From assembly GCA_965200525.1 (NCBI GenBank), contig OZ241368.1:1302001-1366000 (forward strand): 64,000 bases of DNA. The letters run 5' to 3'. The translations under genes were made by a program, and so were the position numbers. The notes beneath the pieces are model-generated. The model was not told the DNA's origin. It saw nothing but the letters and a program-made list of their open reading frames with translations, and did not search any database. This document shows positions 34,346 to 42,025 of the stretch, in pieces. The DNA is from JANNPJ01 sp965200525 (GTDB lineage: Bacteria; Actinomycetota; Actinomycetes; Actinomycetales; Kineosporiaceae). Position 1 is the stretch's first letter. Every line of letters starts with the position of its first letter.

Positions 34346-35674
34346 ATGACCACCCTGGGCGAAGACCGGCCGGCGCTCGCGACCGGCGGAGCGGTGGCCC
34401 GGATCGGCGGGCCGGACCAGGTGCTCACCGCCGCCGAGATCCGCGCGTTCGTGACCGAGCAGCTCGACCGGCTCGACCTGGACGGGCGCAGCGTCTGCCT
34501 GATCGTGCCGGACGGCACCCGCAGCTGCCCGCTGCCCCTGCTGCTGGACGCCGTGCACTCGGCCTTGCACGGGCGGGTGTCGCAACTGACCGCGCTGATC
34601 GCGCTGGGCACCCACGCCGCCATGTCACCGGAGCACCTGGCCGTGCACGTCGCCGGGCCCGGCGCCGGCCCGGCGGCTCCGGCCGAGCGCTACCCGGGGC
34701 TGACCGTGCTCAACCACGAGTGGTGGCGGGAGGAGACCTTCGTCTCGGTCGGCACGATCGGGGCCGACCGGATCGGCGAGCTGTCCGAGGGGCGGCTGCA
34801 CCGGGCGGTCGACGTCCGGATCAACCGGGCCGTGGTCGAGCACGACGTCGCGCTGATCGTCGGCCCGGTGTTCCCGCACGAGGTGGTCGGCTTCTCCGGG
34901 GGCCACAAGTACCTGTTCCCGGGGGTGTCGGCCCAGGACGTGATCAACGTGTCGCACTGGCTGGGCGCCCTGATCAGCAGCGTGGAGATCATCGGCACCC
35001 GGGGCATCACCCCGGTCCGGGCCCTGATCGACGAGGCCGCGGCCCTGGTACCGACCGAGAAGCTGGCCCTCTGCCTGGTGGTCCAGCCCGGGACGGGCGA
35101 GCTGCACGCCGCCACGTTCGGCCCACCCCAGCCGGCCTGGGCCGCCGCCGCCGACGTCTCGGCCCGGACCCACGTGCGCTACCTCGAGGCTCCGGTGGGC
35201 CGGGTGCTGTCGGTGATCCCGGCCAAGTACGAGGACATGTGGACCGGTGCCAAGGGGTTCTACAAGGTCGAGCCGGTGGTCCGGGACGGCGGTCAGGTGG
35301 TGATCTACGCCCCGCACATCACCGAGATCAGCGCCATGCACCCGCAGATCACCCGGATCGGGTACCACTGCCGGGACTACTTCGTGAAGCAGTGGGACCG
35401 GTTCAAGGACACTCCCTGGGGCGATCTGGCCCACTCCACCCACCTGCGTGGCGCCGGCCACTACGACGAGATCACCGGGGTCGAGACCGGCCGGGTCACG
35501 GTCACGCTGGCCACCGGCATCCCCGAGGACGTCGTCCGCGCGGCCAACCTGGACTACCTGGATCCGGCGCTGGTCGATCCGCAGGCCTGGGCCGCCGAGC
35601 CGGACACCCTGGTCATTCCCGAGGCCGGCGAGGTGCTGTACCGGCTGACCCGGTCCGGCGGGCCGACGCCGTGA
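34346..35674 (+). CDS. LarA-family nickel-pincer racemase/epimerase
   Basis: A 442-residue LarA superfamily (DUF2088) enzyme. Key features of the family are present: DGTRSCP (56-62, family DDxTRPxP), GTHAAM with His90, PHEVVGFSGGHK with His178 and Lys188 (the cofactor-attaching Lys by analogy with lactate racemase), and a distal KYEDMWTGAKGFYKVEP. LarA enzymes use a nickel-pincer nucleotide to shuttle a hydride at the 2-hydroxyacid carbon. The next genes, larE and larC, make that cofactor. Position in a hexuronate cluster suggests a sugar acid such as mannonate rather than lactate. A Shine-Dalgarno AAGGA (34336-34340) precedes ATG 34346. Confidence 0.88.
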   Translation: MTTLGEDRPALATGGAVARIGGPDQVLTAAEIRAFVTEQLDRLDLDGRSVCLIVPDGTRSCPLPLLLDAVHSALHGRVSQLTALIALGTHAAMSPEHLAVHVAGPGAGPAAPAERYPGLTVLNHEWWREETFVSVGTIGADRIGELSEGRLHRAVDVRINRAVVEHDVALIVGPVFPHEVVGFSGGHKYLFPGVSAQDVINVSHWLGALISSVEIIGTRGITPVRALIDEAAALVPTEKLALCLVVQPGTGELHAATFGPPQPAWAAAADVSARTHVRYLEAPVGRVLSVIPAKYEDMWTGAKGFYKVEPVVRDGGQVVIYAPHITEISAMHPQITRIGYHCRDYFVKQWDRFKDTPWGDLAHSTHLRGAGHYDEITGVETGRVTVTLATGIPEDVVRAANLDYLDPALVDPQAWAAEPDTLVIPEAGEVLYRLTRSGGPTP

Positions 35675-36549
35675 ACCGGGCCGACCTGACCGGGCCGGAC
35701 CTGACCGGGCCGGACCGGGCCGACGCCGATCGGGTCGCCGCGCTGCTCGACGGCCAGGCTCCGCTCGGCGTCGCCTTCTCCGGCGGCGTCGACTCCTCGG
35801 TGCTGGTCGCCCTGGCGGTGCGGGCCCTGGGCGCCGCCCGGGTGGTCGCCGTGCTCGGGATCTCGCCCAGCCTGGCCGCCGACGAGCGCCGGGCCGCCCA
35901 CGACGTCGCCGCGTTCATCGGGGTCCGGGTGGTCGAGGTGGTCACCCACGAGGGCGACCGGCCGGAGTACCGGCGCAACGGCCCGGACCGGTGTTTCCAC
36001 TGCAAGGACGAACTGTTCACCCGGATCTCGGATCAGGTGGTGGCCGAGCACGGGCTGGTCGCGGTGGCCTACGGCGAGAACGCCGACGACGCGAAGCGCC
36101 CCGACCGGCCGGGCAGCCGGGCCGCCACCGAGCACCGGGTGCTCCGGCCGCTGGCCGAGGCCGGGCTGGACAAGGCCGCCGTCCGTCGCCTGGCCCGGGC
36201 GTTGGGCCTGCCCTCCGCGGACAAGCCGGCCGCCCCCTGCCTGGCCTCCCGGATCCCGCACTTCAGCGAGGTCGACCCGGCCAAGCTGCAACAGATCGAC
36301 ACCGCCGAATCCGGCCTGCGCCGGCTCGGTTTCGACGACGTCCGGGTGCGGCACCACGGTGACGTCGCCCGCCTCGAGCTGCCGGCCGCCGACATCGCCC
36401 AGGCCGCGGCCGACCCGACTCGGGCCGAGGTGCTGCAGGCCGTGCGTGCGGCCGGTTTCCGTTACGTGGCGCTGGATCTGGCCGGTATCCAGTCCGGGGC
36501 CTTCACCCTGAGCGTGCTCAACTCCGCGGCGGCCCGTTCCGGCACCTGA
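35671..36549 (+). CDS. larE: ATP-dependent sacrificial sulfur transferase LarE
   Basis: A 292-residue PP-loop enzyme that adenylylates the carboxylated nicotinic-acid precursor and donates sulfur for the nickel-pincer cofactor. SGGVDS is at 37-42. CFHC (108-111) is typical of LarE. Cys190 in PCLASR corresponds by position to the sacrificial Cys of Lactobacillus LarE; I see no third clustered Cys near it. GTG 35671 overlaps the LarA-family stop (GTGA), so enzyme and cofactor gene are coupled. The first 20 residues are a low-complexity DLTGP repeat. Confidence 0.92.
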   Translation: MNRADLTGPDLTGPDRADADRVAALLDGQAPLGVAFSGGVDSSVLVALAVRALGAARVVAVLGISPSLAADERRAAHDVAAFIGVRVVEVVTHEGDRPEYRRNGPDRCFHCKDELFTRISDQVVAEHGLVAVAYGENADDAKRPDRPGSRAATEHRVLRPLAEAGLDKAAVRRLARALGLPSADKPAAPCLASRIPHFSEVDPAKLQQIDTAESGLRRLGFDDVRVRHHGDVARLELPAADIAQAAADPTRAEVLQAVRAAGFRYVALDLAGIQSGAFTLSVLNSAAARSGT

Positions 36550-36575
36550 CCGCTTTCGACAGGCCCGAACGAGCC

Positions 36576-37865
36576 TCAGCCGACGGGCGCGGGTGACCCC
36601 GGCACCAGCCCGGCCGTCACCGCCGCGGCCACTGCCTCCTCCAGGACGTCGCGCACCGGCCGGCCGGCCTCCTCGGCCAGCGCGGCGACGTCCTCGAACT
36701 CCGGGGTGGCGTGCACGATCACCCCGGCACTGGCCGCGGCCTTGACCCGAACGTTGCCCCCGGTGACCGGGACCGGTACCCAGACCCGGTCGAGGGCGTG
36801 CTTGGTCACGGCGTGCTCGCGCAGCCCGATGGCACTGGTCTCGCGCAGGATCACGGCCCGCAGGGCGGCGGCCCGGTCCGGGGACGACAGCACCGACAGG
36901 GTGTGGGCCGGGCGGCCCTTCTTCATCAGGATCGGGGTGAGCCAGGCGTCGGACGCGCCGGCCGCCAGCAGCCGGGCCAGCACGCCGGGCCAGACTCGCG
37001 GGTCGAGGTCGTCGACGTTGGTCTCCAGAACCGTGGCCGCCGATGCCGTCGTGACCAACCCGTCGGCCACCGAGGCAGGCTCAGCCACGGCCGCGATCGT
37101 CCCCGGGTGGCCGATCACGACCCGGACCACGTTGGCCCGGCCCGGGGTGTCCCGGTCCCCCGCCCCGGTCCCGACCGCCTCCACCGTCAAGGCGGGCAGA
37201 GCAGCGCACTCGCCGGCCAGCGCGGTGATGATCGCGGCCCCGGTCGGCGTGGTCAGCTCCCCCACCCCGCCGGCCACCACCGACCAGCCCCGGACCAGCT
37301 CCAGCACCGCCGGCACCGGGACCGGCAATCGGCCGTGCGCGCTCTTCACCTGCCCGCTGCCCAGCGCCATCGGCCCGGCCCCGATCCGGCTCGGCCCGCC
37401 GGCGACCGCGATGCCGCCGCCGAGGCCGAGCACGTGCAGCGCGGCGCAGCTGCCGACCACGTCGGCGATCGAGTCCAGGGCCCCGACCTCGTGGAAGTGG
37501 ACGTCGTCGGCCTCGATCCCGTGCACCCGCCCCTCGGCCTCGGCCAGCCGGGCGAAGACGGCCGTGGCCCCGGCCCGCACCTCCGGCTCGAGGGCCGAGC
37601 GTTCCAGCAGGCCCCGGATCGTGGACCACGACCGATGGTCCTGATCAGCGGCGAGCACCTGCACCGTCAGGTCGGTGGCCCGCAGCCCGGCCCGGGTGAC
37701 CGGTTCGGCCCGCAGCCGCACGGCTCCCGGGATCACCGCGTCGACCGCGGCCTGGACCAGGTCCAGCGGGGCTCCGGCGTCGATCAGGGCCCCGCAGATC
37801 ATGTCCCCGGCGCTGCCGGCCGACACGTCGAACCAGGCGATGAGGTCGGGGGGCGGCTGCGTCAC
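36576..37865 (-). CDS. larC: nickel insertion protein LarC (nickel-pincer cofactor synthesis)
   Basis: A 429-residue CTP-dependent nickel insertase family protein. It begins with the family hallmark AWFDVSAGSAGDMICGALID and has FHEVGALDSIADVVG and a C-terminal LETNVDDLDPRVWPGVLARL. It completes the cofactor by inserting nickel into the dithio-nucleotide. It converges on larE with a 26-nt gap and lies 12 nt downstream of the lacI gene, with which it is cotranscribed. L. plantarum splits this gene by frameshift; here it is a single frame. Confidence 0.93.
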   Translation of the reverse strand: MTQPPPDLIAWFDVSAGSAGDMICGALIDAGAPLDLVQAAVDAVIPGAVRLRAEPVTRAGLRATDLTVQVLAADQDHRSWSTIRGLLERSALEPEVRAGATAVFARLAEAEGRVHGIEADDVHFHEVGALDSIADVVGSCAALHVLGLGGGIAVAGGPSRIGAGPMALGSGQVKSAHGRLPVPVPAVLELVRGWSVVAGGVGELTTPTGAAIITALAGECAALPALTVEAVGTGAGDRDTPGRANVVRVVIGHPGTIAAVAEPASVADGLVTTASAATVLETNVDDLDPRVWPGVLARLLAAGASDAWLTPILMKKGRPAHTLSVLSSPDRAAALRAVILRETSAIGLREHAVTKHALDRVWVPVPVTGGNVRVKAAASAGVIVHATPEFEDVAALAEEAGRPVRDVLEEAVAAAVTAGLVPGSPAPVG

Positions 37866-37877
37866 CGGTTCACTCCA

Positions 37878-38906
37878 TCACGCCGGCCCGGGGCCGCGAC
37901 GCGGCGGCGCGGTCGATTCGCGGATCACGAGCTGAGCCGGCAGCCGGGTCGGTGTTTCGGCGGCGGACGACTCGGCCCCGGCGATCAGGCCGGCCAGCCG
38001 CTGCACGGCCACCGTGCCGAGCGCCCGCAGCGGGGCGGACACGGTGGTGAGCGGGGGGGCGCAGAAATCGGAGCCGAAGATGTTGTCCCAGCCGACCACG
38101 CTAATCTCGGCCGGCACCCCGACGCCGGCCCGGCTCAGCCCCCGCAGCAGGCCGATGGCCAGCAGGTCGTTGTAGGCCAGAACCGCGGTCGGCCGGTGCT
38201 TCAGCAGCTCGCTCGCGGCATGCTCGCCACCGAGCACGGTCGGCGTGAACGGCCCGATCCGGTGCACTCCGAGGCCGATCCGGTGGGCGCTCTCCTGCAC
38301 CGAGCGCCAGCGCACGCCGTCCGCCCACGAGGCCGGCGGCCCGGCCACGTAGCTGATCGAACGGTGGCCGAGACCGGCGAGGTGCTCGACCGCCTCGGCC
38401 ATGGCGGCCTCGCTGCCGGTCACCACGGCCGGGACGCCGGGCACGACCCGGTTGAGCAGCACCACCGGGATCCGGCCGGCGATCGTGCGCACGGCCGCGT
38501 CGGACATCCGCGTACCGGCCAGCACCACGCCGTCGACCAGGGCCAGCAACTGGTCGATCCCGGCCCGCTCGCCCGGCGCCGACTCCTGCGAGTCGCACAC
38601 CAGGATGCTCAGCCCGGCCTCGGCGGCGGCCTGCTCGGCCCCGCGGATCACCGGGAAGTAGACCGGGTTGGCGATGTCCGAGACCACCACCGCGATCAGG
38701 GACGTGCGGGTCAGCGCCCGGGCCCGGGCAACGGGCTCGGTCCGGTACCCGATCCTGGACGCCGCGGCCCGGATCCGCTCGGTGGTGACGGCACTGACCC
38801 GGCCCGGCCGGGAGAACGCCCGGGACACGGTCGACGGAGACACCCCGCACTCGCGGGCGACGTCGTAGATCGTCGGTGGTCTGGCTGCGGCCGGCTCTAC
38901 TCCCAC
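37878..38906 (-). CDS. LacI-family transcriptional regulator, likely of the hexuronate/lar cluster
   Basis: A 342-residue regulator with an HTH at residues 11-32 (TIYDVARECGVSPSTVSRAF), hinge SRPGRVSAVTTERI, and a ligand-binding domain (TSLIAVVVSDIANPVYFPVI; VVGWDNIFGSDFCAPPLTTV). GTG 38906 overlaps the last 10 nt of guaA. Because it is cotranscribed with larC and closest to the uronate genes, a sugar-acid ligand is the best guess. Its own promoter would have to lie inside guaA, or it is read through from guaA. Confidence 0.9.
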   Translation of the reverse strand: MGVEPAAARPPTIYDVARECGVSPSTVSRAFSRPGRVSAVTTERIRAAASRIGYRTEPVARARALTRTSLIAVVVSDIANPVYFPVIRGAEQAAAEAGLSILVCDSQESAPGERAGIDQLLALVDGVVLAGTRMSDAAVRTIAGRIPVVLLNRVVPGVPAVVTGSEAAMAEAVEHLAGLGHRSISYVAGPPASWADGVRWRSVQESAHRIGLGVHRIGPFTPTVLGGEHAASELLKHRPTAVLAYNDLLAIGLLRGLSRAGVGVPAEISVVGWDNIFGSDFCAPPLTTVSAPLRALGTVAVQRLAGLIAGAESSAAETPTRLPAQLVIRESTAPPRRGPGPA

Positions 38907-40543
38907 TCGATGGTGCCCGGCGGCTTGCTGGTGATGTCCAGCACCACCCGGTTCACCTCGGGCACCTCGTTGGTGATCCGGGTCGAGATCTTGGCCAGCA
39001 GGTCGAACGGCACCCGGGTCCAGTCGGCGGTCATCGCGTCCTCGGAGGACACCGGCCGCAGCACGATCGGGTGTCCGTAGGTGCGCCCGTCGCCCTGCAC
39101 CCCGACCGAACGGACGTCGGCCAGCAGCACCACCGGGCACTGCCAGATCTCGCCGTCCAGGCCGGCCGCGCTGAGCTCCTCACGGACGATCGAGTCGGCC
39201 GCCCGCAGGGTTTCCAGCCGCTCACCGGTGACCTCGCCGACGATCCTGATCCCCAGCCCCGGGCCCGGGAACGGCTGCCGGCCGACGATCTCGGTCGGCA
39301 GGCCGAGCTCCAGGCCGACCGCCCGGACCTCGTCCTTGAACAGCGTGCGCAGCGGCTCGACCAGCTCGAACTGCAGGTCGTCGGGCAGCCCGCCGACGTT
39401 GTGATGGCTCTTGATGTTGGCCGCACCCTCACCCCCGCCGGACTCGACCACGTCGGGGTAGAGCGTGCCCTGGACCAGGAACCGGACCGGCTCACCCTCA
39501 CCGTGGCCGGCCGCGGCGGCGGCCTCGGCCACCACCTCGCGGGCGGCGTCCTCGAAGACCCGGATGAACTCGCGCCCGATGGTCTTGCGCTTCTGCTCCG
39601 GGTCGGTCAGGCCGGCCAGGGCGGCCAGGAACCGGTCGGCCACCGTGACCACCTTGAGGTTGACCCCGGTGGCGGCCACGAAGTCGCGCTCGACCTGCTC
39701 CGCCTCGCCCGCGCGCAGCAGGCCGTGGTCGACGAACACGCAGGTCAGCTGGTCTCCGACGGCCCGCTGGACGAGGGCCGCGGCGACCGCTGAGTCGACC
39801 CCGCCGGAGAGTCCGCAGATCACCCGGCCCGCGCCGACCTGGGCCCGGATCTTCTGCACCTGCTCCTCGATCACGTTGCCGGTGGTCCAGTCGCCCGGCA
39901 GGCCGGCCCCGCGGTAGAGGAAGTTGGTCAGCACCTGCTGGCCGAACGTGGAATGCCGCACCTCGGGGTGCCACTGCACGCCGTAGAGCGAGCGGGACCG
40001 GTCCTCGAACGCGGCCACCGGCGCCCCGGACGACTCGGCCAGCACATCGAACCCGGGCGGCGCCGTCTTCACCGAGTCGCCGTGGCTCATCCAGACCGAC
40101 TGCTGATCGGGAGTGCCGTGCAGCAGGGTCGAGTCGCCGTCGGCCTGGGCCCCGGCGGCCTGCACGCTGGTACCGCCGTACTCGCGCAGGCCGGTCCGGG
40201 CGACCTCGCCGCCGAGGGCCAGGGCCATCGCCTGGAAGCCGTAACAGATGCCCAGCACCGGGACCCCGGCCTCGAACAGGGCCGGGTCGACCTGCGGGGC
40301 GCCGTCCTCGTAGACGCTGCTCGGACCGCCGGACAGCACGATCGCCACCGGGTCCTTGGCCAGCATCCGCTCCACCGACATGGTGTGCGGGACGATCTCG
40401 GAGTACACGTGGGCCTCACGCACCCGACGGGCGATCAGCTGGGCGTACTGGGCGCCGAAGTCGACCACCAGCACCGGACGGTGCTCGGCGCCGACGGGCG
40501 ACTCGGAGGAGGGGGCCACGGGCTCGAGGGTGGGCTGACTCAC
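38897..40543 (-). CDS. guaA: GMP synthase (glutamine-hydrolysing)
   Basis: A 548-residue enzyme converting XMP to GMP. The class I amidotransferase domain (about 20-215) has GICYGFQAMA with the nucleophile Cys and GVQWHPEV with the His. The ATP-pyrophosphatase domain has GLSGGVDSAVAAALV, and the C-terminal dimer domain ends RVVLDITSKPPGTIEWE. Of two adjacent GTG codons I chose 40543, because TAGGCT (40550-40555) lies exactly 6 nt upstream. It pairs functionally with guaB and guaB3 further right. Confidence 0.97.
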   Translation of the reverse strand: MSQPTLEPVAPSSESPVGAEHRPVLVVDFGAQYAQLIARRVREAHVYSEIVPHTMSVERMLAKDPVAIVLSGGPSSVYEDGAPQVDPALFEAGVPVLGICYGFQAMALALGGEVARTGLREYGGTSVQAAGAQADGDSTLLHGTPDQQSVWMSHGDSVKTAPPGFDVLAESSGAPVAAFEDRSRSLYGVQWHPEVRHSTFGQQVLTNFLYRGAGLPGDWTTGNVIEEQVQKIRAQVGAGRVICGLSGGVDSAVAAALVQRAVGDQLTCVFVDHGLLRAGEAEQVERDFVAATGVNLKVVTVADRFLAALAGLTDPEQKRKTIGREFIRVFEDAAREVVAEAAAAAGHGEGEPVRFLVQGTLYPDVVESGGGEGAANIKSHHNVGGLPDDLQFELVEPLRTLFKDEVRAVGLELGLPTEIVGRQPFPGPGLGIRIVGEVTGERLETLRAADSIVREELSAAGLDGEIWQCPVVLLADVRSVGVQGDGRTYGHPIVLRPVSSEDAMTADWTRVPFDLLAKISTRITNEVPEVNRVVLDITSKPPGTIEWE

Positions 40544-40549
40544 CACCTC

Positions 40550-40555
40550 AGCCTA
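40550..40555 (-). promoter_or_regulatory. putative -10 hexamer for guaA (TAGGCT)
   Basis: It lies 6 nt before GTG 40543. Its TAG is the stop codon of the upstream DUF3817 gene, so guaA transcription would start exactly at the end of that frame. Confidence 0.5.
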
Positions 40556-40951
40556 CCGACCGGCGCGCTCGACGATCGCCGCCGCCATCGGCCGGACCCG
40601 CCCGCTGACCCAGTGCTCGGCCACGAACGACATTCCGGGCACGGTTCCGGCCAGCACCACCAGCACCATGCGCAGGGCCGGCAGCCGGGTCCGGAACCAC
40701 AGGTCGAGCGAGGCGATCACGTAGGCCAGGTACAGCCAGCCGTGCCCGGCCGGGATCCAGAACTCGCCGCCGGGCAGCCACCGGCCCAGACCCTCGGCGT
40801 CCGAGAACGGGATGTTGTCGCTGACCGACTGCCGCCACTGGACGATCACGTGCAGGGTGAGCAGCAGCAGGAAGACGCCGGTCGTGTAGGCCAGCACCCG
40901 GTACCGGGTGAGCGAGGCGCCCACCGACTGCGATCGGGCGGATTCACTCAT
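40553..40951 (-). CDS. DUF3817 membrane protein
   Basis: A 132-residue membrane protein with three hydrophobic segments: YRVLAYTTGVFLLLLTLHVI, GHGWLYLAYVIASLDLWFRT and LRMVLVVLAGTVPGMSFVAE. The segments and the closing EHWVSGRV match DUF3817 (YdzA-like integral membrane proteins). It overlaps the SURF1 stop by 4 nt (ATGA). DUF3817 beside guaA and SURF1 is common in actinobacteria. No function is known. Confidence 0.9.
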   Translation of the reverse strand: MSESARSQSVGASLTRYRVLAYTTGVFLLLLTLHVIVQWRQSVSDNIPFSDAEGLGRWLPGGEFWIPAGHGWLYLAYVIASLDLWFRTRLPALRMVLVVLAGTVPGMSFVAEHWVSGRVRPMAAAIVERAGR

Positions 40952-41847
40952 GTCGTCACCCTACTGACGCCGTCCGGAGCCAGGACCGGCACCTCGGGCC
41001 CGGCGTCCGAGTCGGCGTCCGGATCGGTGTTCGGATCGGCGTCCGGATCGGCGTCCGGATCGGCGTCCGGATCGGCGTCCGGATCGGCGTTCGGGCCGCG
41101 GAGGTGGTCGTCGCGGACCAGGCGCCACCAGAAGAACAGGGTGACGCCGGCGAACAGCCACCACTGGAAGGCGTAGAACACATTGAGCAGGTCGAGGCCG
41201 CTGTCCGGGGTCGGCGGCGGCACGGCAGCCGGCGCCGGACCGGTGGCGGGGGTCTGCGACTGCTGCACCAGGAAGCCGGTGATCAGCGGGAACGGCCAGC
41301 GGTTGACCAGGTCGGTGGCGGCGATCCGGGCCAGCTGATCGGCCGGCAACCGGTCGGCCTGACCGGGGGTGTGATCGAGCGGGGCCTCGGTCGGCTGCAG
41401 CAGGCCGACCACCTGGACGGCGCCGGCCGGGCCGGGTGTACCGGTCGTACCCGTGGCCGCCGGATCCGTGGGGGTGGCCACCCAGCCCCGGACCACCGGC
41501 AACGCCGACCCGTCGGCCAGCTTCAACGGCACCAGCACCCAGAAGCCGTTACGCCCGTTCAGCGTGCGGTCGGTGATCAGCAGGCGGTGGGCGTAGTCCC
41601 AGTACCCGGTCGCGGTGACCCGGAGGTTGACCGCTTCCCGGGGGAAGGTCTGCCGGGCCCTGATCACCTGGGCCAGCGGCTTCGGCCCCGCCGTGACCTG
41701 CGCCCGGGCCAGCCGCTCGACCGGCTCCCGGCCGTGCTCGCGGGCGCGGCCGAGCTGCCAGTGGCCCAGCAGGACCATCACGGAGGCGGCCACGAGCGCG
41801 ACCAGCAGCAGACCCAGCCAGCGCGGCCGCAGCGCGGTTCGCAGCAC
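40948..41847 (-). CDS. SURF1-family cytochrome oxidase assembly protein
   Basis: A 299-residue protein with membrane segments at both ends (LGLLLVALVAASVMVLLGHWQLGR and NVFYAFQWWLFAGVTLFFWW). Between them are the SURF1 features VTATGYWDY, NGFWVLVPL and VVRGWVATP. SURF1 aids haem a insertion into aa3-type oxidase. After the last membrane segment, a hydrophilic tail carries an Asp-Ala-Asp-Pro repeat. GTG 41847 was chosen because TACGGT lies 6 nt upstream; the longer frame adds 41 Gly/Val/Arg residues. Confidence 0.92.
   Translation of the reverse strand: MLRTALRPRWLGLLLVALVAASVMVLLGHWQLGRAREHGREPVERLARAQVTAGPKPLAQVIRARQTFPREAVNLRVTATGYWDYAHRLLITDRTLNGRNGFWVLVPLKLADGSALPVVRGWVATPTDPAATGTTGTPGPAGAVQVVGLLQPTEAPLDHTPGQADRLPADQLARIAATDLVNRWPFPLITGFLVQQSQTPATGPAPAAVPPPTPDSGLDLLNVFYAFQWWLFAGVTLFFWWRLVRDDHLRGPNADPDADPDADPDADPDADPNTDPDADSDAGPEVPVLAPDGVSRVTT
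41001..41094. repeat. 12-bp tandem repeat in the SURF1 gene tail
   Basis: About seven to eight copies of GGATCGGCGTCC and variants encode DADP units on the minus strand. The central four copies are nearly identical, so recent slippage is likely. Confidence 0.8.
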
Positions 41848-41853
41848 CCCCCA

Positions 41854-41859
41854 ACCGTA
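41854..41859 (-). promoter_or_regulatory. putative -10 hexamer for SURF1 (TACGGT)
   Basis: It lies 6 nt upstream of GTG 41847 and supports the short SURF1 start. The same hexamer and spacing occur before sigD. Confidence 0.45.
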
Positions 41860-42011
41860 ACCGCCCACCCCCACCCCGCCCCCACCGGTCCGGACCACCG
41901 GACGCCGAGCAGTTTCCGGGTGGTCCTGACCCAGGAGCCGGGTCGGAACCACCCGGACAACCGGGAACATCGGGGCCGGGAAACTCAGGTGCGCCGATCG
42001 GTAGCAGTACG

Positions 42012-42017
42012 TAGCGT
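42012..42017 (+). promoter_or_regulatory. putative -10 hexamer for the ABC exporter (TAGCGT)
   Basis: It lies 8 nt upstream of GTG 42026. No Shine-Dalgarno lies in the gap. Confidence 0.4.
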
Positions 42018-42025
42018 GGGGTTAC

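Noticed and set aside
34346..35674. Simple lactate racemase
   Set aside because: Family residues fit, but the gene lies inside a hexuronate cluster with no lactate gene nearby; specificity left open.
41001..41094. CRISPR-like array
   Set aside because: Units are 12 bp with no spacers, and they lie in frame in SURF1.
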